From Bacteroidetes bacterium 46-16 (GTDB taxonomy: Bacteria > Bacteroidota > Bacteroidia > Chitinophagales > Chitinophagaceae), in contig MKUN01000008.1 of NCBI GenBank assembly GCA_001897835.1, forward strand, positions 1 to 64,000: DNA of 64,000 nucleotides. Reading direction: 5' to 3'. The stretch's first letter is position 1. Each line of letters starts with the position of its first letter. Under the pieces are notes generated by a model. That model was not told where the DNA came from and did not search any database. It saw nothing but the letters and a program-made list of their open reading frames with translations. Positions 35,657 through 44,932 of this stretch are shown piece by piece. Position numbers and translations under genes: made by a program.

Positions 35657-36589
35657 GTGCCCGTACGTAAAAGTAATATATGGCGATCTGTAATGCTGCT
35701 GACTGTTGCAGTCTTGCTGGGAATGCTTTATTTGTATGTAGATAAACAATGGTTTTTCTCAGAGGAGCAACGATACTATGGCCTGTACGCTAATGTGGCC
35801 GGCCTAAATGAAGGTACACCCGTATTAGTAAAAGGTGTAGCCGTAGGGAAGGTGGCTGATATGAACATTTATGATGGTGTGGGCATCAAAGTTGCTTTTG
35901 ACATCGATAATAAGGTAAAACTACCGGAAGGCAGTGTGGCATGGCTTACCCCGGGCGGCATAAACGGGGGGCAGGGGATAGAGATAAGGTTAGGTAATGG
36001 CCCTAAAATACTGCCTGATGGTGCTGTATTGGAAACGAAAAGAGATACCGGCTTTATCGATAACCTTAACTATAAAACTGGGGTATATATCCGGAGCGGT
36101 CGCGAATTACTTAAAGCATTTGATACATCAGTAAGAAAATTCAATTACATCTTACGCTCAGGCCTGATGCATGACATACTGGATGGGGTCTTTTACCTGG
36201 ATAAACAAACGGGCAGTTTTGAAGCAAGATCCGGCGAACTGAAAGGGTATAGCTTTAAGATAGATAGTGGACTGATACGCATAAATAAGATGGCTGCTGA
36301 CCTTGCAGGTAAGAAGAAAGATATTAATGATATGCTTACCAATGCCGATACCACAGTAGCACGACTTTCAAACAGAAATTTTAAAGGAGACCTGGATACC
36401 CTGGGTGATAATATAAAAAGCATTGGTGCATCTATCAGGAAGTTAAATAACAATAAGCTGCTGAACGATAAGGAAGCTTATATAAGCGCGAACAATGGCC
36501 TGGATACAGCAAAAGCAGGCATCAAAGATGTGCAGGACCATCCCAAAGCACACTGGATGGCCATATTCGGTAAGAATCGTAAAAAATAA
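35657..36589 (+). CDS. MCE/MlaD-family protein
   Basis: The 310-residue protein has one N-terminal membrane helix (SVMLLTVAVLLGMLYLYV) and an MCE domain (residues 40-120: YGLYANVAGLNEGTPVLVKGVAVGKVADM, then EGSVAWLTPGGINGGQGIEIRLGNG), followed by a long helical tail. MlaD-like proteins bind lipid as part of an ABC system that moves phospholipid between membranes. MlaE and MlaF genes are not next to it here. The start is GTG. It stands alone 120 bases after rnpB. Confidence 0.85.
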   Translation: MPVRKSNIWRSVMLLTVAVLLGMLYLYVDKQWFFSEEQRYYGLYANVAGLNEGTPVLVKGVAVGKVADMNIYDGVGIKVAFDIDNKVKLPEGSVAWLTPGGINGGQGIEIRLGNGPKILPDGAVLETKRDTGFIDNLNYKTGVYIRSGRELLKAFDTSVRKFNYILRSGLMHDILDGVFYLDKQTGSFEARSGELKGYSFKIDSGLIRINKMAADLAGKKKDINDMLTNADTTVARLSNRNFKGDLDTLGDNIKSIGASIRKLNNNKLLNDKEAYISANNGLDTAKAGIKDVQDHPKAHWMAIFGKNRKK

Positions 36590-36596
36590 AAGCGCT

Positions 36597-37223
36597 TTAT
36601 TGGAGGGAAACCTGGTCCAGTATCAGGCCTTCTGTACGGTACACGCTGTCACTGTTTGGATGCTCGGGGTTTGAGTAATACAGGAAGCTTACAGGCCCGG
36701 TGCCGGGTGAATAATATGCAACAACTTTTTTGCCAAGTTTACCAGTGGCATCCATATAAATGTCGGTGATCTCCACACAGGTATAATTGTTTATAACTGT
36801 GCCGTATGCAGAGGCAACACGGGCCATAGTGCCGGTATAGTCTGTGCCGTTTATATTGTAGGTAGCAGCCTGCTTAAATAATGTGTCAGTATATTCCACG
36901 CTTTTAGCAAGTATCCTGAAGTAAGAGCCAGTGCTGTCGGTTTCATACAGGGTATTGCTTTCATTCTCACAATATTGGTTCATGCTGCTTATACCATAGT
37001 ATGTTTTACCATTGAATGTTTTGGAAGCATCGATCGTGTAAGTTATTATTCCACCGTCTATACTCGCACCATCGGCAGTGTAATCGGTAACTTTATAGGT
37101 CCAGCTATTACCCATTGCTAATGGCCAAAGATCCTGCTGTTTGGGTGGGGTGTAATCTTTATTCTTTTTGCAGGCACCTGCTGCCAGTAATAATAATACG
37201 GATATGTAACAAAGTTTTTTCAT
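36597..37223 (-). CDS. hypothetical lipoprotein
   Basis: The 208-residue product has a lipoprotein signal, LLLLAAGACKKNKD, and a body with many Tyr, Thr and Gly residues (PLAMGNSWTYKVTDYTADGASIDGG, KTYYGISSMNQY). No known domain is recognised. It lies between the MlaD-like gene and dusB and is transcribed from the other strand. Confidence 0.65.
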   Translation of the reverse strand: MKKLCYISVLLLLAAGACKKNKDYTPPKQQDLWPLAMGNSWTYKVTDYTADGASIDGGIITYTIDASKTFNGKTYYGISSMNQYCENESNTLYETDSTGSYFRILAKSVEYTDTLFKQAATYNINGTDYTGTMARVASAYGTVINNYTCVEITDIYMDATGKLGKKVVAYYSPGTGPVSFLYYSNPEHPNSDSVYRTEGLILDQVSLQ

Positions 37224-37281
37224 TGGTAAAATGCGTAGCGTTAAAGATACGTATTTTGATCAAGGCTCCATAAATAAATTG

Positions 37282-37289
37282 TATTTTTG
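37282..37289 (+). promoter_or_regulatory. putative -7 promoter element of dusB
   Basis: TATTTTTG, followed by C, matches TAnnTTTG and lies 10 bases upstream of the dusB start codon, with a TTTG at 37255-37258 at longer than usual spacing. This would give a very short leader. Confidence 0.4.
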
Positions 37290-37299
37290 CGGCATTGAA

Positions 37300-38346
37300 A
37301 TGGTGAAAATAGGTAACATAGAACTGGGTGATTTTCCTTTGCTGCTTGCACCGATGGAAGACGTGAGCGATCCGCCCTTCCGTGCAGTGTGCAAAGAGCA
37401 TGGGGCCGATCTTATGTATACCGAATTTATCTCGTCCGAAGGCCTGATAAGAGATGCCATTAAGAGCAGGCAGAAGCTGGATATATTTGATTACGAGCGG
37501 CCTATTGGCATACAGATATTTGGAGGCGATGAAGAGGCAATGGCATTATCCGCTAAGATCGTGGATACCACCAACCCCGACCTGCTGGATATCAATTTTG
37601 GCTGCCCGGTGAAAAAAGTTGTTTGCAAAGGCGCAGGTGCGGCAGTATTGAAGGATATAGAGTTGATGGTGCGCCTGACAAAAGCAGTTGTAAATGCTAC
37701 TAAGCTGCCCGTTACCGTTAAGACCCGCCTGGGCTGGGATGATAGCAGCAAGAATATAGAAGAGGTGGCAGAGCGTTTGCAGGATGTAGGCATACAGGCA
37801 TTGACGATACATGGGCGCACAAGAGCACAGCTATATAAAGGCGAGGCCGACTGGACGCTCATTGCTAAAGTGAAGGACAACCCCCGGATAAAGATCCCCA
37901 TATTTGGTAATGGTGATATAGACACGCCCCAGAAAGCGCTGGAATACAAAAATCGTTATGGTGTAGATGGTGTAATGATAGGGCGTGCCGCCATAGGTTA
38001 CCCATGGATATTCCGCGAGATAAAGCATTACCTGGCTACAGGTGGCACATTGCCCCCGCCCACAATTGCTGAGCGTCTTGATGCCTGCCGTAAACACCTG
38101 TATAGCTCTGTGCAATGGAAAGGCGAAAAGCTGGGCATACTCGAAATGCGCAGGCACTATGCCAGCTATCTCAAAGGCCTGTCACATGTAAAGGAATTCC
38201 GTACGCGGCTGGTATCTACCGATATTATTACCGAAATAGAGCAGGTCTTCAACGACCTGCAGGCATTTTATGCTGATGGCCTGCAGCCTATTATTGGCCA
38301 TTCTACTGAAGTGGATGATCAGCTTTCAGCCATAGTGGCTGTGTAG
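37300..38346 (+). CDS. dusB: tRNA-dihydrouridine synthase DusB
   Basis: The flavoenzyme reduces uridines in tRNA D-loops. The product has PMEDVSDPPFR near the N-terminus, the FMN-binding INFGCPVKKVVCKGAGAAVL with the catalytic cysteine in CKG, VTVKTRLGWDDSS, IHGRTRAQLYKGEADW and GNGDI. The ATG at 37300 is chosen because the upstream frame (to 37231) would contain the promoter. Its stop overlaps the convergent DoxX gene by 28 bases. Confidence 0.92.
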   Translation: MVKIGNIELGDFPLLLAPMEDVSDPPFRAVCKEHGADLMYTEFISSEGLIRDAIKSRQKLDIFDYERPIGIQIFGGDEEAMALSAKIVDTTNPDLLDINFGCPVKKVVCKGAGAAVLKDIELMVRLTKAVVNATKLPVTVKTRLGWDDSSKNIEEVAERLQDVGIQALTIHGRTRAQLYKGEADWTLIAKVKDNPRIKIPIFGNGDIDTPQKALEYKNRYGVDGVMIGRAAIGYPWIFREIKHYLATGGTLPPPTIAERLDACRKHLYSSVQWKGEKLGILEMRRHYASYLKGLSHVKEFRTRLVSTDIITEIEQVFNDLQAFYADGLQPIIGHSTEVDDQLSAIVAV

Positions 38347-38702
38347 TTCATCTTGCTTTGACGGTTCCAGCTTATATAGGATATCGCCAGTAACACGAAG
38401 AATACCAGGGGCATAATAAATGGCGTATGCGTAGCAATATGCGACCATGTAGCACCTACCAGGGTGATGGTAAAGCCTGCATAAGCCCATTCTTTCAGTT
38501 TCGCATATTTGGGTTGCAATAATGCTATCCCCCCTAATAACTTGGCCACCCCTAATATATTCAGCATGAAAGCGGGATATCCCATCATTTTGAAACCAGC
38601 TTCCAGTTGTGGGTTATGTGCCAGGTACATAAAACTGCTCAGTAAAAAAAGACCCGATACAATGATCGTAGTTGTCCAGTAAATTATCCTGTTTGTCTTC
38701 AT
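38319..38702 (-). CDS. DoxX family membrane protein
   Basis: The product from the ATG at 38702 is 127 residues with four transmembrane helices and the DoxX pattern AFMLNILGVAKLLGGIALLQPKYAKLKEWAYAGF. Members of this family are associated with oxidative or electrophile stress; the activity here is unknown. It is divergent from an HxlR regulator, with a repeated operator-like region between them, so HxlR probably controls it. Confidence 0.8.
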   Translation of the reverse strand: MKTNRIIYWTTTIIVSGLFLLSSFMYLAHNPQLEAGFKMMGYPAFMLNILGVAKLLGGIALLQPKYAKLKEWAYAGFTITLVGATWSHIATHTPFIMPLVFFVLLAISYISWNRQSKMNYTATMAES

Positions 38703-38754
38703 ACAATATTCTTTTGTGCAAAATTCTGTATATTTGCTATACATTAGTTATCAC

Positions 38755-38806
38755 TATACTGTTGTATACCGATTACCTATGTTATACTGGTTACCAATAG
38801 TATACC
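38755..38806. promoter_or_regulatory. candidate HxlR operator region (repeated TATACtgttGTATA-like dyads)
   Basis: The 125-base divergent region has TATACtgttGTATA (38755-38768) and, 28 bases on, a TATACT...AGTATA dyad (38783-38804); GTATACC occurs at 38764-38770 and again at 38800-38806. HxlR-family regulators bind TACT/AGTA-type dyads, so this fits a two-site operator. Confidence 0.5.
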
Positions 38807-38826
38807 AGCGCTAAAATATTTTGCAG

Positions 38827-39162
38827 ATGAACCCCAAAGAATGTTCAGGACAATTATTGCCGGTACGCGACGCGATCGATGTATTAAGTGGAAAATGGAA
38901 AATACCTATTATCGTGGCGCTTATGCATGGCAATTACAGGTTCAGGGAGCTGCACCGGATGGTGGGCATATCGCCAAAAATGCTCTCGAAGGAGCTGAAG
39001 GAGCTCGAAATGCACCAACTTGTGAAGCGGACTGTTTATGATACCATACCTGTTAGTGTGGAGTACGAGCTGACTCCTTATGCAGCTTCCCTCAAAAAAG
39101 TGATCGGGGCACTGGGAGAGTGGGGGGCGCAGCACAGGAAAAAAGTAATGAGTAAAAAATAA
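38827..39162 (+). CDS. HxlR family transcriptional regulator
   Basis: The 111-residue winged-helix protein shows the HxlR pattern: VLSGKWKIPIIVALMHGNYRFRELHRMVGISPKMLSKELKELEMHQLVKR. A conserved cysteine at the N-terminus (PKECSGQLLP) resembles the redox- or electrophile-sensing Cys of YodB-like proteins. It is divergent from a DoxX gene, which is its likely target. ATG 38827 is chosen; the TTG at 38821 would add two residues. Confidence 0.9.
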   Translation: MNPKECSGQLLPVRDAIDVLSGKWKIPIIVALMHGNYRFRELHRMVGISPKMLSKELKELEMHQLVKRTVYDTIPVSVEYELTPYAASLKKVIGALGEWGAQHRKKVMSKK

Positions 39163-39207
39163 TTATCCCACCATACCGGCTTTTAGCGTCAGGTTTAAAA
39201 GAATATA

Positions 39208-39702
39208 TTGACAAGAATAGGACTAATATCAGATACGCATGGCTACCTTGATGAGGCGGTATTTACGCATTTTGGGTCATGCGATGAAATTTGGCATATA
39301 GGTGATTTTGGTACGGCGGAGCTGGCAGCAAGCCTGAAAGCCTTTAAGCCGCTGCGTGGTGTTTATGGCAATATTGACGGACAGGATATAAGATTGGAAT
39401 TCCCCGAAAGACTTCGTTTTAAATGTGAGGAGGTAGAGGTACTGATGACGCATATTGGTGGCTATCCCGGCAGGTACGCTCCTAAGATTAAGACTGAAAT
39501 ATATGCCGATCCGCCACAATTATTCCTTAGCGGGCACTCTCATATTCTAAAGATTATTTATGACGACAAGATCAAATGCCTGCACATGAACCCCGGTGCG
39601 GCGGGTAAAGTAGGCTGGCATAAGGTGAGGACTCTCATCCGTTTTGTTGTAGATGGAAAGAATATGAAAAACTGTGAAGTAATTGAGCTGGGGAAGAAAT
39701 AA
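39208..39702 (+). CDS. YfcE/MJ0936-type metallophosphoesterase
   Basis: The 164-residue protein has the metal-binding signature of calcineurin-like esterases: GLISDTHGY, IWHIGDFG, GNIDG, MTHIGG and LSGHSHI. YfcE-type enzymes hydrolyse phosphodiesters; the physiological substrate is unknown. The start is TTG. It leads into the FKBP gene by 22 bases on the same strand. Confidence 0.88.
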   Translation: MTRIGLISDTHGYLDEAVFTHFGSCDEIWHIGDFGTAELAASLKAFKPLRGVYGNIDGQDIRLEFPERLRFKCEEVEVLMTHIGGYPGRYAPKIKTEIYADPPQLFLSGHSHILKIIYDDKIKCLHMNPGAAGKVGWHKVRTLIRFVVDGKNMKNCEVIELGKK

Positions 39703-39724
39703 TTACCTTGCAAAAAAATGAATA

Positions 39725-40159
39725 ATGGGAATAGCAGACAGGTTATTTAAAATGAAAACGGAAAAAGCAGAAGCTAACTTGAAGGCCGGGCAGGAGTTTC
39801 TTGCATCCAATAAGCAGAAAGAAGGTGTTACCGAACTGCCCAGTGGCCTGCAGTATGAAGTGATCACTGAAGGAACAGGGGAACGGCCTGCCGCCTTCAA
39901 TACAGTTACTTGCCATTATCACGGCACCTTGATCGATGGAACTGTTTTTGACAGTTCTGTACAGCGCGGGCAGCCGGCCAAGTTTCCCCTGAATATGGTC
40001 ATAAAGGGCTGGACAGAGGGCCTGCAGCTAATGCCGGTAGGCAGTAAATACCGCTTTTTTATTCCATCCCATCTGGGCTATGGTGACAGGCAGGTAAGTG
40101 CCACTATTGCCCCTAACAGTACATTGATATTTGAAGTTGAGTTACTGGGTATTAACTAA
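39725..40159 (+). CDS. FKBP-type peptidyl-prolyl cis-trans isomerase
   Basis: The 144-residue protein has an N-terminal helical segment and an FKBP domain: LPSGLQYEVITEGTGERP, VTCHYHGTLIDGTVFDSS, VIKGWTEGLQLMPVGSKYRFFIPSHLGYG and IPPNSTLIFEVELLGI-like TIAPNSTLIFEVELLGI. No signal peptide, so it is probably a cytoplasmic or trigger-factor-like folding helper. It lies between the phosphoesterase and the cation transporter. Confidence 0.92.
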   Translation: MGIADRLFKMKTEKAEANLKAGQEFLASNKQKEGVTELPSGLQYEVITEGTGERPAAFNTVTCHYHGTLIDGTVFDSSVQRGQPAKFPLNMVIKGWTEGLQLMPVGSKYRFFIPSHLGYGDRQVSATIAPNSTLIFEVELLGIN

Positions 40160-40167
40160 TCAGGGGC

Positions 40168-41160
40168 ATGCCGGTACGTATACAGCGATATATTGCCATA
40201 TTATCAGTTATCCTTTTCCTGGGAAAACTGCTTGCATGGTATTTGACGCATTCTGTATCTATACTTACCGATGCGCTGGAAAGTACGGTTAATGTAATAA
40301 CGGGCTTTATTGGTTTATACAGCATCCTGTTAGCCGCAAAACCACGTGATACCAATCATCCATATGGGCACGGTAAGGTTGAATTTATATCGGCTGCACT
40401 GGAAGGCGCACTGATAATGATCGCTGGTCTGTTCATCATTTATGAGGCCATTGCCCAACTGCTGGAACCCAAACCGCTGCACCAGCTAAATATGGGTATT
40501 ATTATTACGCTCTGTGCAGGTGTGATTAACTTTTTATATGGCAGGTACGCGTTGGCCATTGGCAAGAAAAATCGCTCAGCAACACTTGAGGCTGCTGGTA
40601 AGCATTTGCTTACTGATGCCTATTCCACGCTGGCAATTGTAATAGGCTTAAGTATCCTTTTGCTCACAGGCTGGCAGTGGATAGACAGTATCGTAGCCCT
40701 GTGCTTCTCTGTTATCATTATTGTTACAGGTTATAAGGTACTGCGTCGTTCGCTGGCAGGCATTATGGACGAGGCCGATGAAGTACTGCTTACAGAAGTA
40801 ATAGATATATTGCAGCGCAACCGCAAACCCCAATGGATAGACCTGCACAACCTGCGTGTGATACAGTATGGGGATGTGCTGCATGTTGACGCGCATATAA
40901 CACTTCCCTGGTACTACCGGGTAGCTGATGCAGAAAAAGAGATACACAGCCTTGAGGATATGGTGAGGGGCCATTTCGGGAATAAGGTCGAAGTATTTAT
41001 ACACATCGATGCCTGTATGTCCTACTCCTGTAAATTATGTGCTTTGCCCAATTGCCCGGTAAGGCAAGAGGATTATCAAAAGCAGGTCATGTGGACCATG
41101 GATAATGTATGGGCAGATGACAAGCATGGCAAGCCTGCCGATATAAACAGCCGGTCATAA
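40168..41160 (+). CDS. cation diffusion facilitator (CDF) family transporter
   Basis: The 330-residue protein has about six helices and the CDF metal motifs: LTDALESTVNVITGFIGLY in TM2, HPYGHGK, and KHLLTDAYSTLAIVIGL in TM5, followed by a cytoplasmic domain (VIQYGDVLHVDAHITLPWYYRV) and a C-terminal cysteine-rich patch (CKLCALPNCPVRQED). CDF proteins export Zn, Mn, Fe or similar ions by proton antiport. The Cys patch may bind metal but this is inference. It ends 6 bases into the rnhA gene of the opposite strand. Confidence 0.9.
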   Translation: MPVRIQRYIAILSVILFLGKLLAWYLTHSVSILTDALESTVNVITGFIGLYSILLAAKPRDTNHPYGHGKVEFISAALEGALIMIAGLFIIYEAIAQLLEPKPLHQLNMGIIITLCAGVINFLYGRYALAIGKKNRSATLEAAGKHLLTDAYSTLAIVIGLSILLLTGWQWIDSIVALCFSVIIIVTGYKVLRRSLAGIMDEADEVLLTEVIDILQRNRKPQWIDLHNLRVIQYGDVLHVDAHITLPWYYRVADAEKEIHSLEDMVRGHFGNKVEVFIHIDACMSYSCKLCALPNCPVRQEDYQKQVMWTMDNVWADDKHGKPADINSRS

Positions 41161-41628
41161 CAGGGTTTCCCCTGCGTCGTTCTCATAGCCTTCGTCTGTA
41201 AGCCAGTTGCCACTGTCTGCGGCGGCAGTAGCCAGTTCATCACAGCGGTTATTCCACTTATTATTGGCATGGCCTTTTACCCAGGTAAACTTTATACGAT
41301 GCTTTTTGTGATAGATCAGGTATTCCATCCACAGGTCGGCATTCTTTTTGTCTTTAAATCCTTTTTTTACCCAATTATGTACCCAGCCCTGTTCCACCGC
41401 ATTTACAACATAGGACGAATCGGTATAGATAACTATGTCCAGCCCTTCCCTGGTAAGGCTTTTTAAAGCAGCAACCACGGCCATCAATTCCATACGGTTA
41501 TTGGTTGTGCGCCTGTAGCCCTGTGATATTTCTTTTATTGTCTTGCCCCATTGCATCACGATACCATAGCCCCCCGGGCCGGGATTACCGCGCGATGAAC
41601 CATCGGTGTATATTACCAGTTGAGCCAT
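41155..41628 (-). CDS. rnhA: ribonuclease HI
   Basis: The 157-residue enzyme degrades RNA in RNA-DNA hybrids. Its metal-binding residues are in YTDGSSRGNPGPGGYG, NRMELMAVVAAL and YTDSSYVVNAV, followed by WVKGHANNKWNNRCDELA. Complete catalytic set and typical length. Tail-to-tail overlap of 6 bases with the CDF gene. Confidence 0.96.
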   Translation of the reverse strand: MAQLVIYTDGSSRGNPGPGGYGIVMQWGKTIKEISQGYRRTTNNRMELMAVVAALKSLTREGLDIVIYTDSSYVVNAVEQGWVHNWVKKGFKDKKNADLWMEYLIYHKKHRIKFTWVKGHANNKWNNRCDELATAAADSGNWLTDEGYENDAGETLL

Positions 41629-41724
41629 TACTTTTTTGCGCCCTTTTCGTTATTTATTATTCCTTACCCAGGCAGTAATATTACCATGTTATTTACTATT
41701 AACCGGCTATTAGTTGCCAACCGC

Positions 41725-41732
41725 TATCTTTG
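41725..41732 (+). promoter_or_regulatory. putative -7 promoter element of mqnA
   Basis: TATCTTTG, followed by C, matches TAnnTTTG, 16 bases before the mqnA start. Confidence 0.45.
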
Positions 41733-41748
41733 CCCCCAAAAATAGACT

Positions 41749-42489
41749 TTGGAAGCCAAAATAAAAGTTGCTGCAGTAAGTTATTTAAACACAAAACCAT
41801 TGTTATACGGATTGGAGCGCAGCGAATTGATGAACGAAATGGAGTTATTGCTTGATTATCCCTCACGCCTGGCTGAGCAATTAAAGCATAATGAAATTGA
41901 CCTGGCCCTGCTGCCCGTGGCCGCTATACCAGGTATTGAGGGGGCAAGAATTGTAAGTGATTATGGTATAGCGTCTGATGGCAATGTAGCTTCTGTGGCC
42001 ATATTCAGCCAGGTACCCATGGATGGGATAGAGACTGTTTACCTTGATTACCAGTCACGCAGTTCTGTACGCCTTGCCCAGCTTTTGCTTGAAAGATACT
42101 GGGGTAAAGATGTACAGTACCAGGCTGCTCCTGAAAACTATATTGAATACATAAATGGCAGCACAGCCGGGGTTATCATAGGCGACAGGGCATTAAAGCA
42201 ATTCACTAATTTTGAATATGTATATGACCTGGCAACTGCCTGGAAAGAATTCACCGGGCTCGATTTTGTCTTTGCTGCCTGGGTAGCCAATAAAGAACTG
42301 CCGCGGGATTTTCTACAGGCATTTAATGTAGCAAATGCCACGGGTTTAGCGCATATAGATGAAGTAATTGCCGGGAACCCCTTTCCTTATTATGATCTTA
42401 AAACGTATTATACCGAAAACATCAGGTACCGGCTTGATGAGGCTAAAATAAAGGGGATGAATAAATTTCTCGAAATGATAGCTGGCTAG
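41749..42489 (+). CDS. mqnA: chorismate dehydratase MqnA (futalosine pathway)
   Basis: MqnA dehydrates chorismate to 3-enolpyruvylbenzoate, the first step of the futalosine route to menaquinone. The 246-residue protein has the family pattern VAAVSYLNTKPLLYGL near the N-terminus and the periplasmic-binding-like body YLDYQSRSSVRLAQLLLERYW and GSTAGVIIGDRAL. The start is TTG. The pathway implies menaquinone as the respiratory quinone; other mqn genes are not in the window. Confidence 0.93.
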   Translation: MEAKIKVAAVSYLNTKPLLYGLERSELMNEMELLLDYPSRLAEQLKHNEIDLALLPVAAIPGIEGARIVSDYGIASDGNVASVAIFSQVPMDGIETVYLDYQSRSSVRLAQLLLERYWGKDVQYQAAPENYIEYINGSTAGVIIGDRALKQFTNFEYVYDLATAWKEFTGLDFVFAAWVANKELPRDFLQAFNVANATGLAHIDEVIAGNPFPYYDLKTYYTENIRYRLDEAKIKGMNKFLEMIAG

Positions 42490-42561
42490 CATAATCATTT
42501 ATTATACTGCTATACCTCAGCCCTTAATATCATTTTATACCTTTATGCCATAATTACAACT

Positions 42562-43419
42562 ATGCCATCAAGCATTACATTAGTTGAATGTCCCCGCGAT
42601 GCTATGCAGGGCTGGAAACATTTTATACCTACAGCACAGAAAGTAAAGTATCTGAATACCCTGCTCAAAGCAGGTTTTGATGTGCTTGATTTTGGTTCTT
42701 TTGTTTCACCTAAAGCCATACCCCAGATGGCGGACACTAAGGACGTGATCCCCCAACTGGATCTAAGCAATACGCATACAAAGCTCCTCGCCATTATAGC
42801 CAATACACGGGGTGCTGAAGATGCAGTACAATACGATGAGGTGAGCTATTTAGGCTTTCCCTTTTCAATTTCCGAAACCTTTCAATTGCGTAATACCAAT
42901 AAGACGATAGCAGAATCGTTGAAACAGGTAGAGGAAATACAAGACCTTTGTGTAAAGAATAATAAAGAGCTGGTTATCTATATCTCTATGGGCTTTGGCA
43001 ACCCTTATGGCGATCCATATACTGCTGAGGTTGCCATAGATTGGGTCGGCAAATTAGTGCAACTCGGTATCAGGACCATTGCTATGTCGGATACGGTGGG
43101 TGTAGCAAAGCCGGAAAATATAGCTTACATATTCAATAGCCTTGTGCCCGAATTCCGAGATGTGAATATTGGTGCGCACTTTCATTCCACACCCGATAAA
43201 TGGGAAGAGAAGATAAAAACGGCATATGATAATGGCTGCCTGCGGTTTGATAGTGCATTAAAAGGGATAGGCGGCTGCCCGATGGCTGAAGACGAGTTAG
43301 TGGGTAATATAGCAACGGAAAATATCGTAGATTGGTGTGGTAGAAATGGTCTGGCACTTAACATAAACAAAGAGGTTTTCAAAGAAGCTATTTTAATGGC
43401 CAGCGAGTTATTCGTATAA
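42562..43419 (+). CDS. hydroxymethylglutaryl-CoA lyase
   Basis: The 285-residue enzyme cleaves HMG-CoA to acetoacetate and acetyl-CoA, the last step of leucine degradation. The DRE-TIM pattern is shown by VECPRDAMQGW, VLDFGSFVSPKAIPQMADTKDV and the catalytic cysteine loop GIGGCPMAEDELVGN. It precedes panB by 14 bases, so a shared transcript is probable. Confidence 0.92.
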   Translation: MPSSITLVECPRDAMQGWKHFIPTAQKVKYLNTLLKAGFDVLDFGSFVSPKAIPQMADTKDVIPQLDLSNTHTKLLAIIANTRGAEDAVQYDEVSYLGFPFSISETFQLRNTNKTIAESLKQVEEIQDLCVKNNKELVIYISMGFGNPYGDPYTAEVAIDWVGKLVQLGIRTIAMSDTVGVAKPENIAYIFNSLVPEFRDVNIGAHFHSTPDKWEEKIKTAYDNGCLRFDSALKGIGGCPMAEDELVGNIATENIVDWCGRNGLALNINKEVFKEAILMASELFV

Positions 43420-43433
43420 ATTCAAAATGATTT

Positions 43434-44249
43434 ATGTCAACCTACGGCGAAATTAAAAGAGTAACGACACATACCCTGCAGTCGCTAAAGCAGAATGGGG
43501 AAAAGATCAGTATGCTTACCGCATACGATTATTCTATGGCGCGCATATTTGATGATGCGGGGGTAGACGTGTTGCTTGTGGGCGATTCTGCATCAAATGT
43601 AATGGCGGGGCATGAGACCACACTGCCTATTACACTCGACCAAATGATCTATCATGCACAAAGCGTAGTAAGGGCTGCGAAACGCTGCCTGATAGTGGTT
43701 GATATGCCATTTGGCAGTTACCAGGGCAATAGTAAAGAGGCACTCAGCAGCTCCATCCGCATCATGAAAGAGTCGGGTGCTCATGCCATAAAACTGGAGG
43801 GTGGGGAAGAAGTGGCCGATTCGATCAAAAGAATAGTAAGTGCTGGCGTTCCCGTTATGGGGCACCTTGGGCTTACACCCCAATCAATATACAAGTTCGG
43901 CACCTATGCCGTACGTGCGAAAGGAGAAGATGAAGCAGAGATATTGCTTCATAATGCACGGGTGCTCGAGGATGCAGGCTGTTTTGCGATAGTATTGGAA
44001 AAGATACCTGCCGCCCTGGGCAGGGAAGTTGCTGAAATGGTAAAGATACCGGTGATAGGCATTGGGGCGGGCATGCATGTGGATGGGCAGGTATTGGTGA
44101 TGCATGATATGCTGGGTATAACCAAGGATTTCTCTCCACGCTTCCTGCGCAGGTACCTGAACCTGTATGATGATATCAAGGATGCAACAGCACGTTTTAT
44201 CAAGGACGTAAAAGACAAAGATTTTCCCAACGAAAAGGAACAATACTAA
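43434..44249 (+). CDS. panB: 3-methyl-2-oxobutanoate hydroxymethyltransferase PanB
   Basis: PanB makes ketopantoate from 2-oxoisovalerate, the first step of pantothenate (CoA precursor) synthesis. Motifs are [58 protein letters not shown], and [11 protein letters not shown]. It is a TIM-barrel magnesium enzyme. It starts 14 bases after the HMG-CoA lyase stop and ends 2 bases before YggS. Confidence 0.96.
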   Translation: MSTYGEIKRVTTHTLQSLKQNGEKISMLTAYDYSMARIFDDAGVDVLLVGDSASNVMAGHETTLPITLDQMIYHAQSVVRAAKRCLIVVDMPFGSYQGNSKEALSSSIRIMKESGAHAIKLEGGEEVADSIKRIVSAGVPVMGHLGLTPQSIYKFGTYAVRAKGEDEAEILLHNARVLEDAGCFAIVLEKIPAALGREVAEMVKIPVIGIGAGMHVDGQVLVMHDMLGITKDFSPRFLRRYLNLYDDIKDATARFIKDVKDKDFPNEKEQY

Positions 44250-44251
44250 GA

Positions 44252-44932
44252 ATGATCAATGCAGGCGCCTGGCAGCAATTGCACAATGAATGTGCATCGA
44301 AAGATATACAGCTGGTAGCAGTATCAAAAACGAAGCCCGCAGCCGATATAGAAGCATTATACAAACTGGGCCAGCGCGACTTTGGTGAGAACTACGTGCA
44401 GGAGCTTGTAGATAAGCAGGGGCAATTGCCGAAAGACATCAACTGGCATTACATAGGTCATTTACAAAGCAACAAGGTTAAATACATTGCCCCCTTTGTT
44501 CATCTCATACATGCAGTAGATAGTTTTAAATTATTGATCGAGATAAATAAACAAGCGCAAAAAAACAACCGCGTAATAGACGTACTGCTGCAAATGCACA
44601 TAGCGGATGAGGAAACCAAATTTGGTATGGATGAACGCGACCTCGTTGAATTCTTTCAGTATTACGACGCACAAAAAGAACAATTACAACATGTGCGTAT
44701 TCGCGGCTTGATGGCTATGGCCACCAACACGGATGATGAAACACAGGTACGCACCGAATTCCACCGGCTACATAATACGTTTAAGACATTTCAAAGTTCG
44801 GAATTCCTGGGCAAAAGCTATTTTGATACATGTTCTATAGGTATGAGCAGCGATTATAAGATCGCTATTGAAGAGGGCGGGAATATGATTCGCGTTGGTA
44901 GCCTGTTGTTCGGTGAGCGCCAATATCATTAA
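44252..44932 (+). CDS. YggS family pyridoxal phosphate homeostasis protein
   Basis: The 226-residue alanine-racemase-like single-domain protein binds PLP; the lysine is in LVAVSKTKP, with FGENYVQEL, WHYIGHLQSNKVKYI and SIGMSSDYKIAIEEGGNMIRVGSLLFG. The family balances intracellular PLP. It follows panB by 2 bases and ends 4 bases into the convergent MFS gene. Confidence 0.94.
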   Translation: MINAGAWQQLHNECASKDIQLVAVSKTKPAADIEALYKLGQRDFGENYVQELVDKQGQLPKDINWHYIGHLQSNKVKYIAPFVHLIHAVDSFKLLIEINKQAQKNNRVIDVLLQMHIADEETKFGMDERDLVEFFQYYDAQKEQLQHVRIRGLMAMATNTDDETQVRTEFHRLHNTFKTFQSSEFLGKSYFDTCSIGMSSDYKIAIEEGGNMIRVGSLLFGERQYH

